From JBGPOS01 sp041488155 (GTDB taxonomy: Bacteria; Chloroflexota; Dehalococcoidia; Tepidiformales; Tepidiformaceae), in the NCBI GenBank assembly GCA_041488155.1, contig JBGPOS010000002.1, positions 1-64,000 on the forward strand: a stretch of 64,000 nucleotides of DNA. The letters are read 5' to 3'. A model generated the notes under the pieces. That model ran no database searches. It saw only the letters and a list, made by a program, of their open reading frames with translations, and was not told the DNA's origin. Every line of letters starts with the position of its first letter. Position 1 is the first letter of the stretch. The translations under genes and the position numbers were made by a program. Shown here one piece after another: positions 25,748-33,606 of this stretch.

Positions 25748-26691
25748 GCCAGCCGGATCCGGGGGTCGAGCCAGGCATAGGAGAGGTCGATTAACAAGTT
25801 GAGCCCCGCGAAGACAAACGCGGCGAGCGTCGCCACCGCCTGGATGACGATGTAGTCGCGGTTGTTGATGGCATCGAACGTGATCGCCCCGATGCCGGTC
25901 AGAGAGAAGATGTTTTCGATGATGACGGAGCCCCCGAGGAGGAAGCCGACCTGCGTGCCTGCCAGCGTTAGCACCGGGAGGAGGGCGTTGCGGAGGACGT
26001 GGCCGATGAGGATGGGCCGCGGGTAGAGGCCCTTGGCCCGCGCGGTACGGATGTAGTCCTCTCGGAGCACACCGAGGACTGTCGAGCGAGTCATTCGCAT
26101 GATCGAGGCGGAGAAGGAAGCGCCGAGGATGAGGGACGGGAAGACGAACTGCTGGATGTTGAGCCACGGTTCTTCAAAGACGGAGGTTTTCCCTCCAGGT
26201 GGCGTCCAATGGAACCAAAGTGCGAGGTAGCTGATCGTCAGGGTGCCGATGACGAAATTGGGTACGGAGAGGCCGAGGACACCGAAGAAGCGGCTCAGGT
26301 AGTCAAACGGCGAGCCTTGCCAGGCGGCGCTGATCACGCCGAGCGGGATGGCGATGGCGATGCCGATGAGAGACGCGAGCAACGCCAGTTCGAGCGTGAT
26401 GGGGAACGCGCGCTTGAGCGACTTATTCACACTCTGTTTGTTGTAGAGGCTTTCCCCGAAGTCGAGGCGGACGGCGTTCCCCGCCCATTCGAGGTACTGG
26501 ACGGGGAGCGGACGGTTCAGGCCGGCCTCTTCCCGGAGCTGTTCTCGGGCCTCTGGGCTCAGGCCAGAATTGACAGATTGTGCGACAAAGACGTCGCCCG
26601 GCAGAACGCGCGCCAGGGCGAAGACGAGCAGGCTCACCCCGACGAGCACCGGGACCATCAAGAGGAGCCGGCGGACGATGTATTGCGCCAT
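25744..26691 (-). CDS. peptide/nickel-type ABC transporter permease (DppB-like)
   Basis: 315 residues. MAQYIVRRLLLMVPVLVGVS is the standard DppB N-terminus, followed by FALARVLPGD. Six membrane segments. The EAA-type loop reads LREDYIRTARAKGL followed by the HVLRNALLPVLT block; the C-terminus has IENIFSLTGIGAITFDAINNRD, in parts, and ends YAWLDPRIRL. The in-frame TTG at 26718 would add nine residues that do not resemble family members. Separated from the binding-protein gene by 69 bases containing a perfect stem-loop. Confidence 0.94.
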   Translation of the reverse strand: MAQYIVRRLLLMVPVLVGVSLLVFALARVLPGDVFVAQSVNSGLSPEAREQLREEAGLNRPLPVQYLEWAGNAVRLDFGESLYNKQSVNKSLKRAFPITLELALLASLIGIAIAIPLGVISAAWQGSPFDYLSRFFGVLGLSVPNFVIGTLTISYLALWFHWTPPGGKTSVFEEPWLNIQQFVFPSLILGASFSASIMRMTRSTVLGVLREDYIRTARAKGLYPRPILIGHVLRNALLPVLTLAGTQVGFLLGGSVIIENIFSLTGIGAITFDAINNRDYIVIQAVATLAAFVFAGLNLLIDLSYAWLDPRIRLA

Positions 26692-26710
26692 CGGCAGAAA
26701 GGATAACGCC

Positions 26711-26745
26711 CCGGGCAACGCGGTCGATGAGTTAGCGTTGCCCGG
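26711..26745 (-). terminator. perfect stem-loop between binding-protein and permease genes
   Basis: CCGGGCAACGC at 26711-26721 pairs with GCGTTGCCCGG at 26735-26745, an 11-bp stem with a 13-base loop and no T-run. Its location directly after the solute-binding-protein stop fits the hairpins that stabilise or partly terminate the upstream message so the binding protein is made in excess of permeases. Confidence 0.6.
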
Positions 26746-26760
26746 AGCGCTGTCTGGAAG

Positions 26761-28512
26761 TCAGGCGTCCAGCCAGACGTTTTCGAAGGCCTGGTAACCC
26801 CAGCCACCTGGATCGTGATACTCGTTTGGCAGGTAGTTGTGGAGCTTCGGAGACCACATGAAGTAGGTCGGCCCCTCCGCTACCGACGTAATGTACGGAC
26901 GGCCAACCAGGATGTTCCAGAACGCCTGGAACGCCTGCTTCTGGTCCGCCGGGACTGTTGACGTCGTCAGCTTGTCGAGAGCGGCGTCCATGTCGTTGTC
27001 CTTGATCTTGTAGGTGTTGCGGGTAGACGTGGAGTGCCAGAGCAGGATCGCGCTAAGGGGGGCGTAGCGCGGGATGGTCCCGATGAACCCTACAGCGCCG
27101 TTCTCGACTGAGGCGGTGGCAAGCTTCGTCGAGTAGGCGACGATGTCGACGAGCTGCGCGTCCAGCGTCACGCCAAGGTTCGTCTTCAGCTGCTCCTTCA
27201 TAAACTGGACCTGGTCGACGAGGCCCTGGCTGTACTGGGCGTACTCAAAGGTGACCTTGAGGTCGGTCTGGCCGGCGGCCGAAAGCAGAGCTTTCGCGGC
27301 CGTTGGATCGAACCTGTAGGCGTCGCCGAGGTCCGGTTCCTTGTCGAACCAGTCGGCCCACGGGTAAGGGCCGAGGACGTTGAACGGCTCGGTGCCGAAG
27401 GTGAGCTTGCCGAAAGCCTGGCGGTCCCACCCCTTGGAGAGCGCCTTGACGAGGCGCGGATCGTTCCCAGGGGACTTGTCGGCGCGGAAGGCGGTGTGGA
27501 AGACCGAGGTCTGCCAGCGGCTCTGCATTCGCAGGATGACCGCGTCCTTACGGGCATCGCTGATCGTCTTGAGCTGGTCCGAGCCGAGACCGTCACCGCG
27601 ACCGATGTGGTACTTGTCGGCGATGAAGTTCGCTCGCGACGTGGCCTCGTCTTTGTAGACATCGTAGTTGATGCCGTCGATGTAAGGACGACCCTGGACG
27701 TGGTAGTTGGGGTTCTTCTTGTAGGCGGCGGATGTGCCTGCGGTGTACTCGCTCAGGATGAAGGGGCCCGTGCCGATCGCCTTCTTCGAGAAGTCGCCAT
27801 CGGCGGCGGCCACCTCTTTGGGAAGCATCACGACTCGGCACTCGGCCAGCAGCGGAATCAGGAAGTTCCGAGGCTGCTTGAGCGTCACTGTGACGGTGTC
27901 GGGCGCGGTTACTTCTACCTTGTCCAGAGGCAGTATGACGGTGCCGAACTCGGCGCTCTTGGCGTAGGACTCGAGCGTGAACTTGACGTCATCGGCGGTG
28001 AAGGCCCTTCCGCTCACCGGCGCTACGTCCTGCCACTTGACGCCTGGCCGCACTTTGATCACGTAGACACCCGGGGAGGGGTTCTCGGGCATCGAGGCGG
28101 CCAGGTCTGGCTGGAGTTCGAGCTTCCAGGGGTTCCAGACGGCCATCTCCGAGCCGAACTTCCCGCGGAAGAGCTTGTTGTAGACGGGCGTGTAGACGTT
28201 CGCGGTTTCGAATGACGTCGACTTGATGGGATCGAGGGTTGCTGCGCGCAACGGCGCCCCGTACTTCAGGGTGCCTCCGGCCTTCGGCGCGAGCTTGGAG
28301 CCGGGCTCATTCTGGGTCCAGGCGATACCGTCGACTTTCGGGTTCGGCGTAGCGGTGGCCGCGGGGCCGGTCGGGGTGTTCTTGGTGTTGTCGTCGTCGC
28401 CGCAGCCGACGAGGGCGAGGCCGGCGGCGCCGACTCCGGCGACGGCGGCCCCCTTAAGCAACTGGCGCCTTTGAATGCGCTTCCAGTAGTTGTTCTCTCG
28501 GTCTCGGTCCAC
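26761..28512 (-). CDS. ABC transporter solute-binding protein, family 5 (peptide/nickel type), Tat lipoprotein
   Basis: 583 residues from the GTG at 28512, which follows GGGAGGGAAGC. Twin arginines R15-R16 in IQRRQLLKGAAVAGVGAAG and a lipobox LVGC (C37) indicate Tat export and lipid anchoring. The mature protein has the SBP_bac_5 pattern: LRAATLDPIKSTSFETANVY, GRAFTADDVKFTLESYAK, IGTGPFILSEYTAG, and YKKNPNYHVQGRPYIDGINY, each about where expected. Probable ligand is a peptide or another small organic or metal-chelate compound. It heads an operon with two permeases and has its own divergent promoter at 28872-28901. Confidence 0.92.
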   Translation of the reverse strand: MDRDRENNYWKRIQRRQLLKGAAVAGVGAAGLALVGCGDDDNTKNTPTGPAATATPNPKVDGIAWTQNEPGSKLAPKAGGTLKYGAPLRAATLDPIKSTSFETANVYTPVYNKLFRGKFGSEMAVWNPWKLELQPDLAASMPENPSPGVYVIKVRPGVKWQDVAPVSGRAFTADDVKFTLESYAKSAEFGTVILPLDKVEVTAPDTVTVTLKQPRNFLIPLLAECRVVMLPKEVAAADGDFSKKAIGTGPFILSEYTAGTSAAYKKNPNYHVQGRPYIDGINYDVYKDEATSRANFIADKYHIGRGDGLGSDQLKTISDARKDAVILRMQSRWQTSVFHTAFRADKSPGNDPRLVKALSKGWDRQAFGKLTFGTEPFNVLGPYPWADWFDKEPDLGDAYRFDPTAAKALLSAAGQTDLKVTFEYAQYSQGLVDQVQFMKEQLKTNLGVTLDAQLVDIVAYSTKLATASVENGAVGFIGTIPRYAPLSAILLWHSTSTRNTYKIKDNDMDAALDKLTTSTVPADQKQAFQAFWNILVGRPYITSVAEGPTYFMWSPKLHNYLPNEYHDPGGWGYQAFENVWLDA

Positions 28513-28850
28513 GCTTCCCTCCCTGGAAACCTGCCTGGTGTGTCGGCCCGTTGCCGGAGCCTGGGCTCTGTCCGGTTCACAGGCGTTCGCCTGCGGCCCG
28601 GGGTCGAGCATCGCTGCAGTCAATGGTGCTACGTCGCCGTGTCCGTAGCTGGATTTGTCATCGACAACTCTCGCCGGGACGCCGGCCCCGCGGCCTCGAT
28701 TGGTGCGCCGCGAACGGCCGCCGTATCCCCGTGTCGATGCGTTCTTCTCCCCCTCATTCCCCCGTCGGGGGGCAGTGGTCCAAGAGGGCGTCCGGCGGCG
28801 CGCCGGGCGCGTACTTTCGCGAGCGGCACCCTCTGTTTCGGAAAGCGAGG
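28513..28850. other. long leader/intergenic region upstream of the binding-protein gene, no gene seen
   Basis: About 340 bases between the binding-protein start and its promoter would be the 5' leader of that mRNA. It contains small hairpins (CAGGCG/CGCCTG, CCCCC/GGGGG) but no riboswitch class I recognise. Open frames here on either strand lack family similarity and good ribosome binding sites. Confidence 0.5.
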
Positions 28851-28874
28851 AAACCGCGCGCAACTGCGCGGTTT
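28851..28874. promoter_or_regulatory. 9-bp inverted repeat at the minus-strand promoter
   Basis: AAACCGCGC at 28851-28859 and GCGCGGTTT at 28866-28874 flank a 6-base centre. It overlaps the -10 box and probable start of the transcript for the binding-protein operon, so it may be an operator or a 5' hairpin. Confidence 0.45.
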
Positions 28875-28901
28875 GTATCATTGCGCCTGTAGTGCTGTCA
28901 A
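28872..28901 (-). promoter_or_regulatory. sigma70-like promoter of the ABC transporter operon
   Basis: On the minus strand a perfect TTGACA (28901-28896) and TACAAA (28877-28872) are separated by 18 bases. It points to the binding-protein gene and lies back to back with the plus-strand promoter at 28920. Confidence 0.55.
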
Positions 28902-28910
28902 CGATTGAGT

Positions 28911-28926
28911 AAGTCAAACTTGACTT
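28911..28926. promoter_or_regulatory. operator candidate AAGTCAAACTTGACTT
   Basis: Perfect 7-base inverted repeat AAGTCAA/TTGACTT with a two-base centre. Its right arm is the -35 box of the plus-strand promoter and it lies 10 bases from the -35 of the minus-strand promoter, so one bound repressor could control both operons. Confidence 0.6.
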
Positions 28927-28948
28927 CGACACTGCTTTTGTTTAGAAA
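28920..28948 (+). promoter_or_regulatory. sigma70-like promoter of the MaoC/CoA-transferase operon
   Basis: TTGACT at 28920-28925 and TAGAAA at 28943-28948 with the optimal 17-base spacer, about 100 bases upstream of the first gene's GTG at 29046. Confidence 0.55.
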
Positions 28949-29045
28949 ACGGTGGGCCCTAAGTGGGCCGATCGCGGTATCCGTCGCGCGGCCTGCGCCG
29001 GGCCGGCCGCGGCCCCGAGGCAAGTCAGATCAGGAGGAGTGTGCC

Positions 29046-30221
29046 GTGGCAGAGGAAGCGGACCAACTGGAAGCTTTGGACACGTCGGACGTCGACCGCT
29101 GGGTGGGCAAACCGGTCGGCGGCGGGCAGCTCAAGGACCCCATCACGCGGACAGATATCCGCCGTTGGGCCCAGGGGATGCAGAACCCGAACCCGCTCTA
29201 TATCGATGAGGATTTTGCTGACGAGAGCGCTCACGGGCGGTTCGTGGCCCCCCAGTCGTTCACGATCTGCGCTGACGTGGGCCACGGCGCTACGCCCGCC
29301 ATCCAGGGCACCATCCCCGACTCGCACATGCTCTTCGGCGGCGACGAGTGGTGGTTCTTCGGGCCGCGCATCGCTCCGGGCGATGCCATGCGTTCGGAGC
29401 GGCTGGCGTTCGACTATAAAATCGCCCACACGTCCTTCGCCGGCCCCACGATGTTCCAGCGCGGCGACACCACCTACGTGAACCAGCACGGCGAGGTCGT
29501 GGCCAAGCAACGTTCGACCTCGATCCGCTACCTGGTGGCGAACGCCCACCGCATGAACTCGCTGCGCGAGTTGGAGAACCCCCCGGACTGGACCGACGAG
29601 GAGCTGGCGGCAGTCGAGCGCGAGAAGATGGACTACTACCGCACCTTCCACGACCACGTGACGCGCAACTTCAACAACGTGAAAGACGGCGAGCGGCTCC
29701 CGACCGGCGTCATCGGCCCCCACACGCTCCAGAGCTTCAGCACCGAGTGGCGGTCGTACATCTTTACGGTCTGGGGGTCGAGCTTCCAGGATGGCCGCCC
29801 GACTTCGAGCTCGCAGGCGGGCTGGCTGCCCGAGATGACGCGCGACGAAGAGAAGGCGAGCATCGATCCCGGCCACGCCGACGGCCTCTACTTCGGCGCC
29901 TCACGCGGGCACACGATCGACCGCTACGCCAAGCTGATCGGCGTGCCACGCGCCTACGGCTACGGTGCTTCCATGGGCGCCTGGGTGCTCGACTACGTCG
30001 GGAACTGGGCGGGCGAAACGGGCTTTGTATCGCACAGCAACATCCAGTACCGCCATCCTCCGCTGGTGGGTGACGTGACCTACCTCAACGGGATGGTGAA
30101 GGCCCGCCAGGACGACGGCGAGAGCCGCGACGGGCTCGTCCAGCTGGCGGTGGAGATGACGACCCAATCCGGCGTCCAGATGGCCCGCGGCACGGTGGAG
30201 GTGCGGCTTCCCGCCCGCTGA
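29046..30221 (+). CDS. MaoC-like/FAS1-like double hotdog acyl dehydratase
   Basis: 391 residues from GTG 29046, placed behind AGGAGG; the frame is open further up but without a site. N-terminal half resembles the FAS1-like dehydratase domain (DIRRWAQGMQNPNPLYIDED...GRFVAPQSF). The second half is a further hotdog (SRGHTIDRYAKLIGVPRAYG...GNWAGETGF). About 60% by eye of positions match the paralog at 33607 that closes the same operon. Family role: hydration of enoyl-CoA or related esters. The D-x4-H catalytic pattern of classical R-hydratases is not evident; His is present in SRGH but the Asp five before is Gly. Substrate unknown. Confidence 0.75.
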   Translation: MAEEADQLEALDTSDVDRWVGKPVGGGQLKDPITRTDIRRWAQGMQNPNPLYIDEDFADESAHGRFVAPQSFTICADVGHGATPAIQGTIPDSHMLFGGDEWWFFGPRIAPGDAMRSERLAFDYKIAHTSFAGPTMFQRGDTTYVNQHGEVVAKQRSTSIRYLVANAHRMNSLRELENPPDWTDEELAAVEREKMDYYRTFHDHVTRNFNNVKDGERLPTGVIGPHTLQSFSTEWRSYIFTVWGSSFQDGRPTSSSQAGWLPEMTRDEEKASIDPGHADGLYFGASRGHTIDRYAKLIGVPRAYGYGASMGAWVLDYVGNWAGETGFVSHSNIQYRHPPLVGDVTYLNGMVKARQDDGESRDGLVQLAVEMTTQSGVQMARGTVEVRLPAR

Positions 30222-30265
30222 CCGCGCGCGTACGCTTCGATGCCCAGCGGAACGAAGGAGCTGAC

Positions 30266-31066
30266 TTGATCTTCGCGCCCGATCTGCTGTCGGGGCACGT
30301 GGCAATCGTCACCGGTGGTGGCAGCGGCATCGGCCGGGGCATCGCGCTCGAATTGGCGCGCGCTGGGGCCGACCTCGTCCTGGCCGGGCGACGGGTGGAG
30401 CCCCTGGAGAGCGTGGCGACGGAGATACGCGATCTCGGCAGGGGCTGCCTTCCCGTGCCGACCGACGTGCGCGAGTGGACCCAGGTGGAGGCGATGGTCA
30501 AGGCGACGCTGGAGCGCTTCGGCCAGGTCGACATCCTTGTCAACAACGCCGGTGGCCAATTCTCAGCGCCGTTCGAAGAGCTCTCCCCGAAGGGCTGGAA
30601 GGCAGTCATCGACGCGAACCTGAACGGCGTCTTCCACTGCACGCGCGCCGTAGCCGCATCGATGATCGCCCGCCGGAAGGGGAAGGTGGTCAACATCATC
30701 GCCGGCTTCACGCGCCGCGCGGCGCCGAGGCTGGCGCACTCGGGCGCAGCCCGTGCGGGGGTCGAAAACCTGACACGCTCGTTGGCGCTTGAGTGGGCGC
30801 AATACAATATCCAGGTCAATTGCATCTCGCCGGTGGTCCTCACCGAAGCGATGGCGCGCAACCAGGCGTCGACGCCGGGTGGCGCCGAGGGGTTCATCGC
30901 TTCCGTCCCGGCCGGGCGCTACGCGACGCTGGAGGAGGTTGGCTGGCTGGCTGTCTACCTCTCCTCGAAGGCTTCGGACTTCATGACGGGCGAGCACCTC
31001 GTGATCGACGGAGGCTACTGGCTGGCGACGGCCGTTGGCCTGCCCCGGCCCCAGGCTGGGGCCTGA
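30266..31066 (+). CDS. SDR similar to peroxisomal trans-2-enoyl-CoA reductase / dienoyl-CoA reductase
   Basis: 266 residues from a TTG that follows GAAGGAG. TGGGSGIGRGIALELARAGA binds NADPH and NNAGGQF follows strand 4. Instead of YxxxK the active-site helix reads AHSGAARAGVENLTRSLALEW. This is the pattern of PECR-type trans-2-enoyl-CoA reductases (HSGAARAGVxNLTKxLALEW), not of ketoreductases. Expected reaction: NADPH-dependent saturation of a 2-enoyl-CoA or 2,4-dienoyl-CoA. The neighbouring hydratase-like and CoA-transferase genes fit such a CoA-ester pathway. Confidence 0.78.
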   Translation: MIFAPDLLSGHVAIVTGGGSGIGRGIALELARAGADLVLAGRRVEPLESVATEIRDLGRGCLPVPTDVREWTQVEAMVKATLERFGQVDILVNNAGGQFSAPFEELSPKGWKAVIDANLNGVFHCTRAVAASMIARRKGKVVNIIAGFTRRAAPRLAHSGAARAGVENLTRSLALEWAQYNIQVNCISPVVLTEAMARNQASTPGGAEGFIASVPAGRYATLEEVGWLAVYLSSKASDFMTGEHLVIDGGYWLATAVGLPRPQAGA

Positions 31067-31067
31067 A

Positions 31068-32279
31068 ATGGAGATGACGGGGCCGCTCCAGGGGCTTCGG
31101 GTCATCGACCTCACCCAGGGCGCTGCCGGGCCCTACTGCACGCGGCTGCTGGCCGCCTACGGCGCGACAGTCATCAAGGTCGAACGCCCGCGCACCGGCG
31201 ACCTTATGCGCCACGTCGGGCCTTTTGTGGGCGACCAGCCCGGCCCCGACCGCAGCCTCTCCTTCCTTCACCTCAACGTGAACAAGCTCGGGGTGACGCT
31301 GAACTTGGCCTCGACGAGCGGGCGGGCCGTGGTCGCGTCACTGATCGCTGATGCGGACGTGGTCGTGGAGAGCTTCCGGCCCGGCACGATGGACCGCCTC
31401 GGACTCTGCTATGACGCGCTCAGGGCGACCAATCCGCGGATCGTGCTGACCTCGATTTCGAACTTCGGCCAGAGCGGGCCGTACCGCGACCTGCCGGCGA
31501 GCGAGATTGTGCTCTACGGCATGGGGCATGCGATGTTCGGCACAGGTCAGCCCGACGCCGAGCCGATGTCGATGGCGCCGCGGGTCAACCTTCACTTCGC
31601 CGGCCAGACGGCGGCGGTGGCGACGATGGCAGCGGTCTTTGGCAGCCAGGCGCAGGGCATGGGCGACTGGATCGACGTTTCGATCATGGAGACCTTCGCC
31701 AGCTCCATCGACCGCCGGGCGATCTCCCTCACGGCGTTCGACTACACCGGCGAGAAGATGGTGCGCATCGCATCCGTCCAGGGCATCGCCGTCCCTCCGC
31801 CCTACAACCCCTGCGCCGATGGCTACTTCCACATTACGGTGGGCACGCCGTGGTGGGAGGCATTCGTGCGGGCGGTCGACGAATCCTTCCTGCGAGATGA
31901 GCGATTCAACCCGCCGCTTACCGACCCCCTCCTGCGCGAGGAGTTCGACGCCTTCTGGATCCCCTGGTGCATGCAGCGCACCAAGCGGGAGATCGCACAG
32001 CTTTTCCAGGAAACAGGAGGGCTCCCCTGTGCGCCGGTCAACTCAATCGCCGACCTGCTTGCAGACCGGAACCTGTTGGTCCGGGGCTTCTTTCGCGACC
32101 TGTACCACCCGGTCGCAGGGCAGGCGCGCTACCCGGGACTGCCTTTCGTGATGAACGACACGCCGGGCGCCTTGGTTCGCGCGGCGCCGACGCTCGGGCA
32201 GGACAACGTTCAGGTCTACGGCGAACTCGGGTACGCGGAGCGAGATCTCAATGTCATGGCCTCCACGGGGGTCATCTGA
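31068..32279 (+). CDS. class III CoA-transferase, subunit lacking the catalytic Asp
   Basis: 403 residues. GLRVIDLTQGAAGPYCTRLLAAYGATVIKVERP, in parts, is the family N-terminus. Counting back from the IDVSIM strand, the place of the catalytic Asp is Leu or His in VNLHFAGQTAAVATM; no Asp is near. ATG 31068 overlaps nothing but lies two bases past the previous stop, and its TGA overlaps the ATG of the next CoA-transferase. Likely the non-catalytic partner of a heteromeric enzyme, like one subunit of benzylsuccinate CoA-transferase; that is inference. Confidence 0.85.
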   Translation: MEMTGPLQGLRVIDLTQGAAGPYCTRLLAAYGATVIKVERPRTGDLMRHVGPFVGDQPGPDRSLSFLHLNVNKLGVTLNLASTSGRAVVASLIADADVVVESFRPGTMDRLGLCYDALRATNPRIVLTSISNFGQSGPYRDLPASEIVLYGMGHAMFGTGQPDAEPMSMAPRVNLHFAGQTAAVATMAAVFGSQAQGMGDWIDVSIMETFASSIDRRAISLTAFDYTGEKMVRIASVQGIAVPPPYNPCADGYFHITVGTPWWEAFVRAVDESFLRDERFNPPLTDPLLREEFDAFWIPWCMQRTKREIAQLFQETGGLPCAPVNSIADLLADRNLLVRGFFRDLYHPVAGQARYPGLPFVMNDTPGALVRAAPTLGQDNVQVYGELGYAERDLNVMASTGVI

Positions 32280-33577
32280 TGAAGAAGCTGCCGCTCGAAG
32301 GTGTGCGCGTACTCGACATGGGGGTAGTGCTCGCCGGTCCGCAGGCGGCCCTCCTGCTTGCCGACCTGGGCGCCGAGGTGATCCGGGTCGAGTCCACCCA
32401 GCACTTTCCGCCCCAGACCCGCGGGATCTTCGCTCACCCGACGAAAGAATCGATCATGGCCAGCATCCCAACCGCGGGCGGCTACCCGATGCGCGAAGCG
32501 GGTGAGAGGCCCTGGAACCGCTTCCCCTGGTTCAACACGCACGCCCGAAACAAGCTGGGCATGACGGTCGACCTCAAGAAGCCACACGGGCGCGACATCT
32601 TCAAACGCCTCGTGACCATCAGCGACGTGCTCGTCACCAACCAGACGCCCGGCACGATGGAGGGGCTCGGCCTCGGCTATGACGCGCTGTCGAAGGTGAA
32701 CAGCCGCTTCATTTACGTCGAAGCTTCATCCTTTGGGTCGACCGGGCCCTACCACACCTACCGGGCGCTCGGACTGCAGATGGAGGCGTACGCGGGCCAC
32801 GACCTCCTCCGCCACTACCCCGACCGCGACGTCAGCTCTAACACCTGGGCGGTCACGGCCGACGCCGCCGGAGCCCTCGGCATGGCGCTTGCCGCCGAGA
32901 TGGCTTTGTTCGCCCGCACGCGTACGGGCCGGGGCCAGTACATCGACCTTTCGATGGTCGAGAACTTCGTTGGGCTCATCGGACCCGCGGTGCTGGACTA
33001 TTCGTTCAACGGCCGCGTCCCGGAGAGCCTGGGCAACCGCGACTACGCCGCCATCCAGGGCTGCTACCCGTGCGCTGGCGAGGATCGCTGGCTGGTGTTC
33101 ACTCTGCCCGACGATGCGTCCTGGGACGCCTTCACGCGGGCTTCCGGGAACGAGAGCGCCGCGGCGGATCCCCGGTTCGCGACGGTGGCCGCGCGTTATG
33201 CCAACCACGACGCGGTTGACGGGCTAATCACGGGCTGGACGCGAACTGTGCAGCGCGAGACCGCGGTCGAACGCCTGCGCGCAGAGGGCATCATGGCCGG
33301 GCCGGTGCTCGACGACGGCGACGCAATGGCCGACCCCCACCTCGCGGCCCGCGGCTACTTCCTCGAGATCGACCAGGAGGACGCAGGCCGCCACCGCTAT
33401 CCGGGCTTCCCCTACCGGTTCCACGAAGCAGAACTCTCCGTACGCCACCCGCCGGTGCGCCTCGGCGAGCACAACGAATACGTCTACAAGACGCTCCTGG
33501 GCGTCACCGACCAGGAGTACGCCGAGCTCGAGGCTGAAGGGCACATCGGGATGGAGTACGCTCCCCACATCCGCTAG
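32279..33577 (+). CDS. class III CoA-transferase, catalytic Asp present
   Basis: 432 residues, ATG overlapping the previous stop. GVRVLDMGVVLAGPQAALLLADLGAEVIRVES, in parts, is the family start. The catalytic Asp is in VTADAAGALGMALA, 30 residues before DLSMVENF as in active family members. It carries an extra loop of about 25 residues after the first strand (FPPQTRGIFAHPTKES). Translational coupling to the preceding Asp-less paralog suggests the two make one enzyme that moves CoA from succinyl-CoA or similar to an unknown acid. Confidence 0.9.
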   Translation: MKKLPLEGVRVLDMGVVLAGPQAALLLADLGAEVIRVESTQHFPPQTRGIFAHPTKESIMASIPTAGGYPMREAGERPWNRFPWFNTHARNKLGMTVDLKKPHGRDIFKRLVTISDVLVTNQTPGTMEGLGLGYDALSKVNSRFIYVEASSFGSTGPYHTYRALGLQMEAYAGHDLLRHYPDRDVSSNTWAVTADAAGALGMALAAEMALFARTRTGRGQYIDLSMVENFVGLIGPAVLDYSFNGRVPESLGNRDYAAIQGCYPCAGEDRWLVFTLPDDASWDAFTRASGNESAAADPRFATVAARYANHDAVDGLITGWTRTVQRETAVERLRAEGIMAGPVLDDGDAMADPHLAARGYFLEIDQEDAGRHRYPGFPYRFHEAELSVRHPPVRLGEHNEYVYKTLLGVTDQEYAELEAEGHIGMEYAPHIR

Positions 33578-33606
33578 CACCATCATATTCCAGGAGGGAA
33601 CTCGTC

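Noticed and set aside
28471..28908. Possible small genes on either strand in the 28513-28904 gap
   Set aside because: No family similarity, poor ribosome sites and irregular third-position use; the stretch fits a leader and promoter region better.
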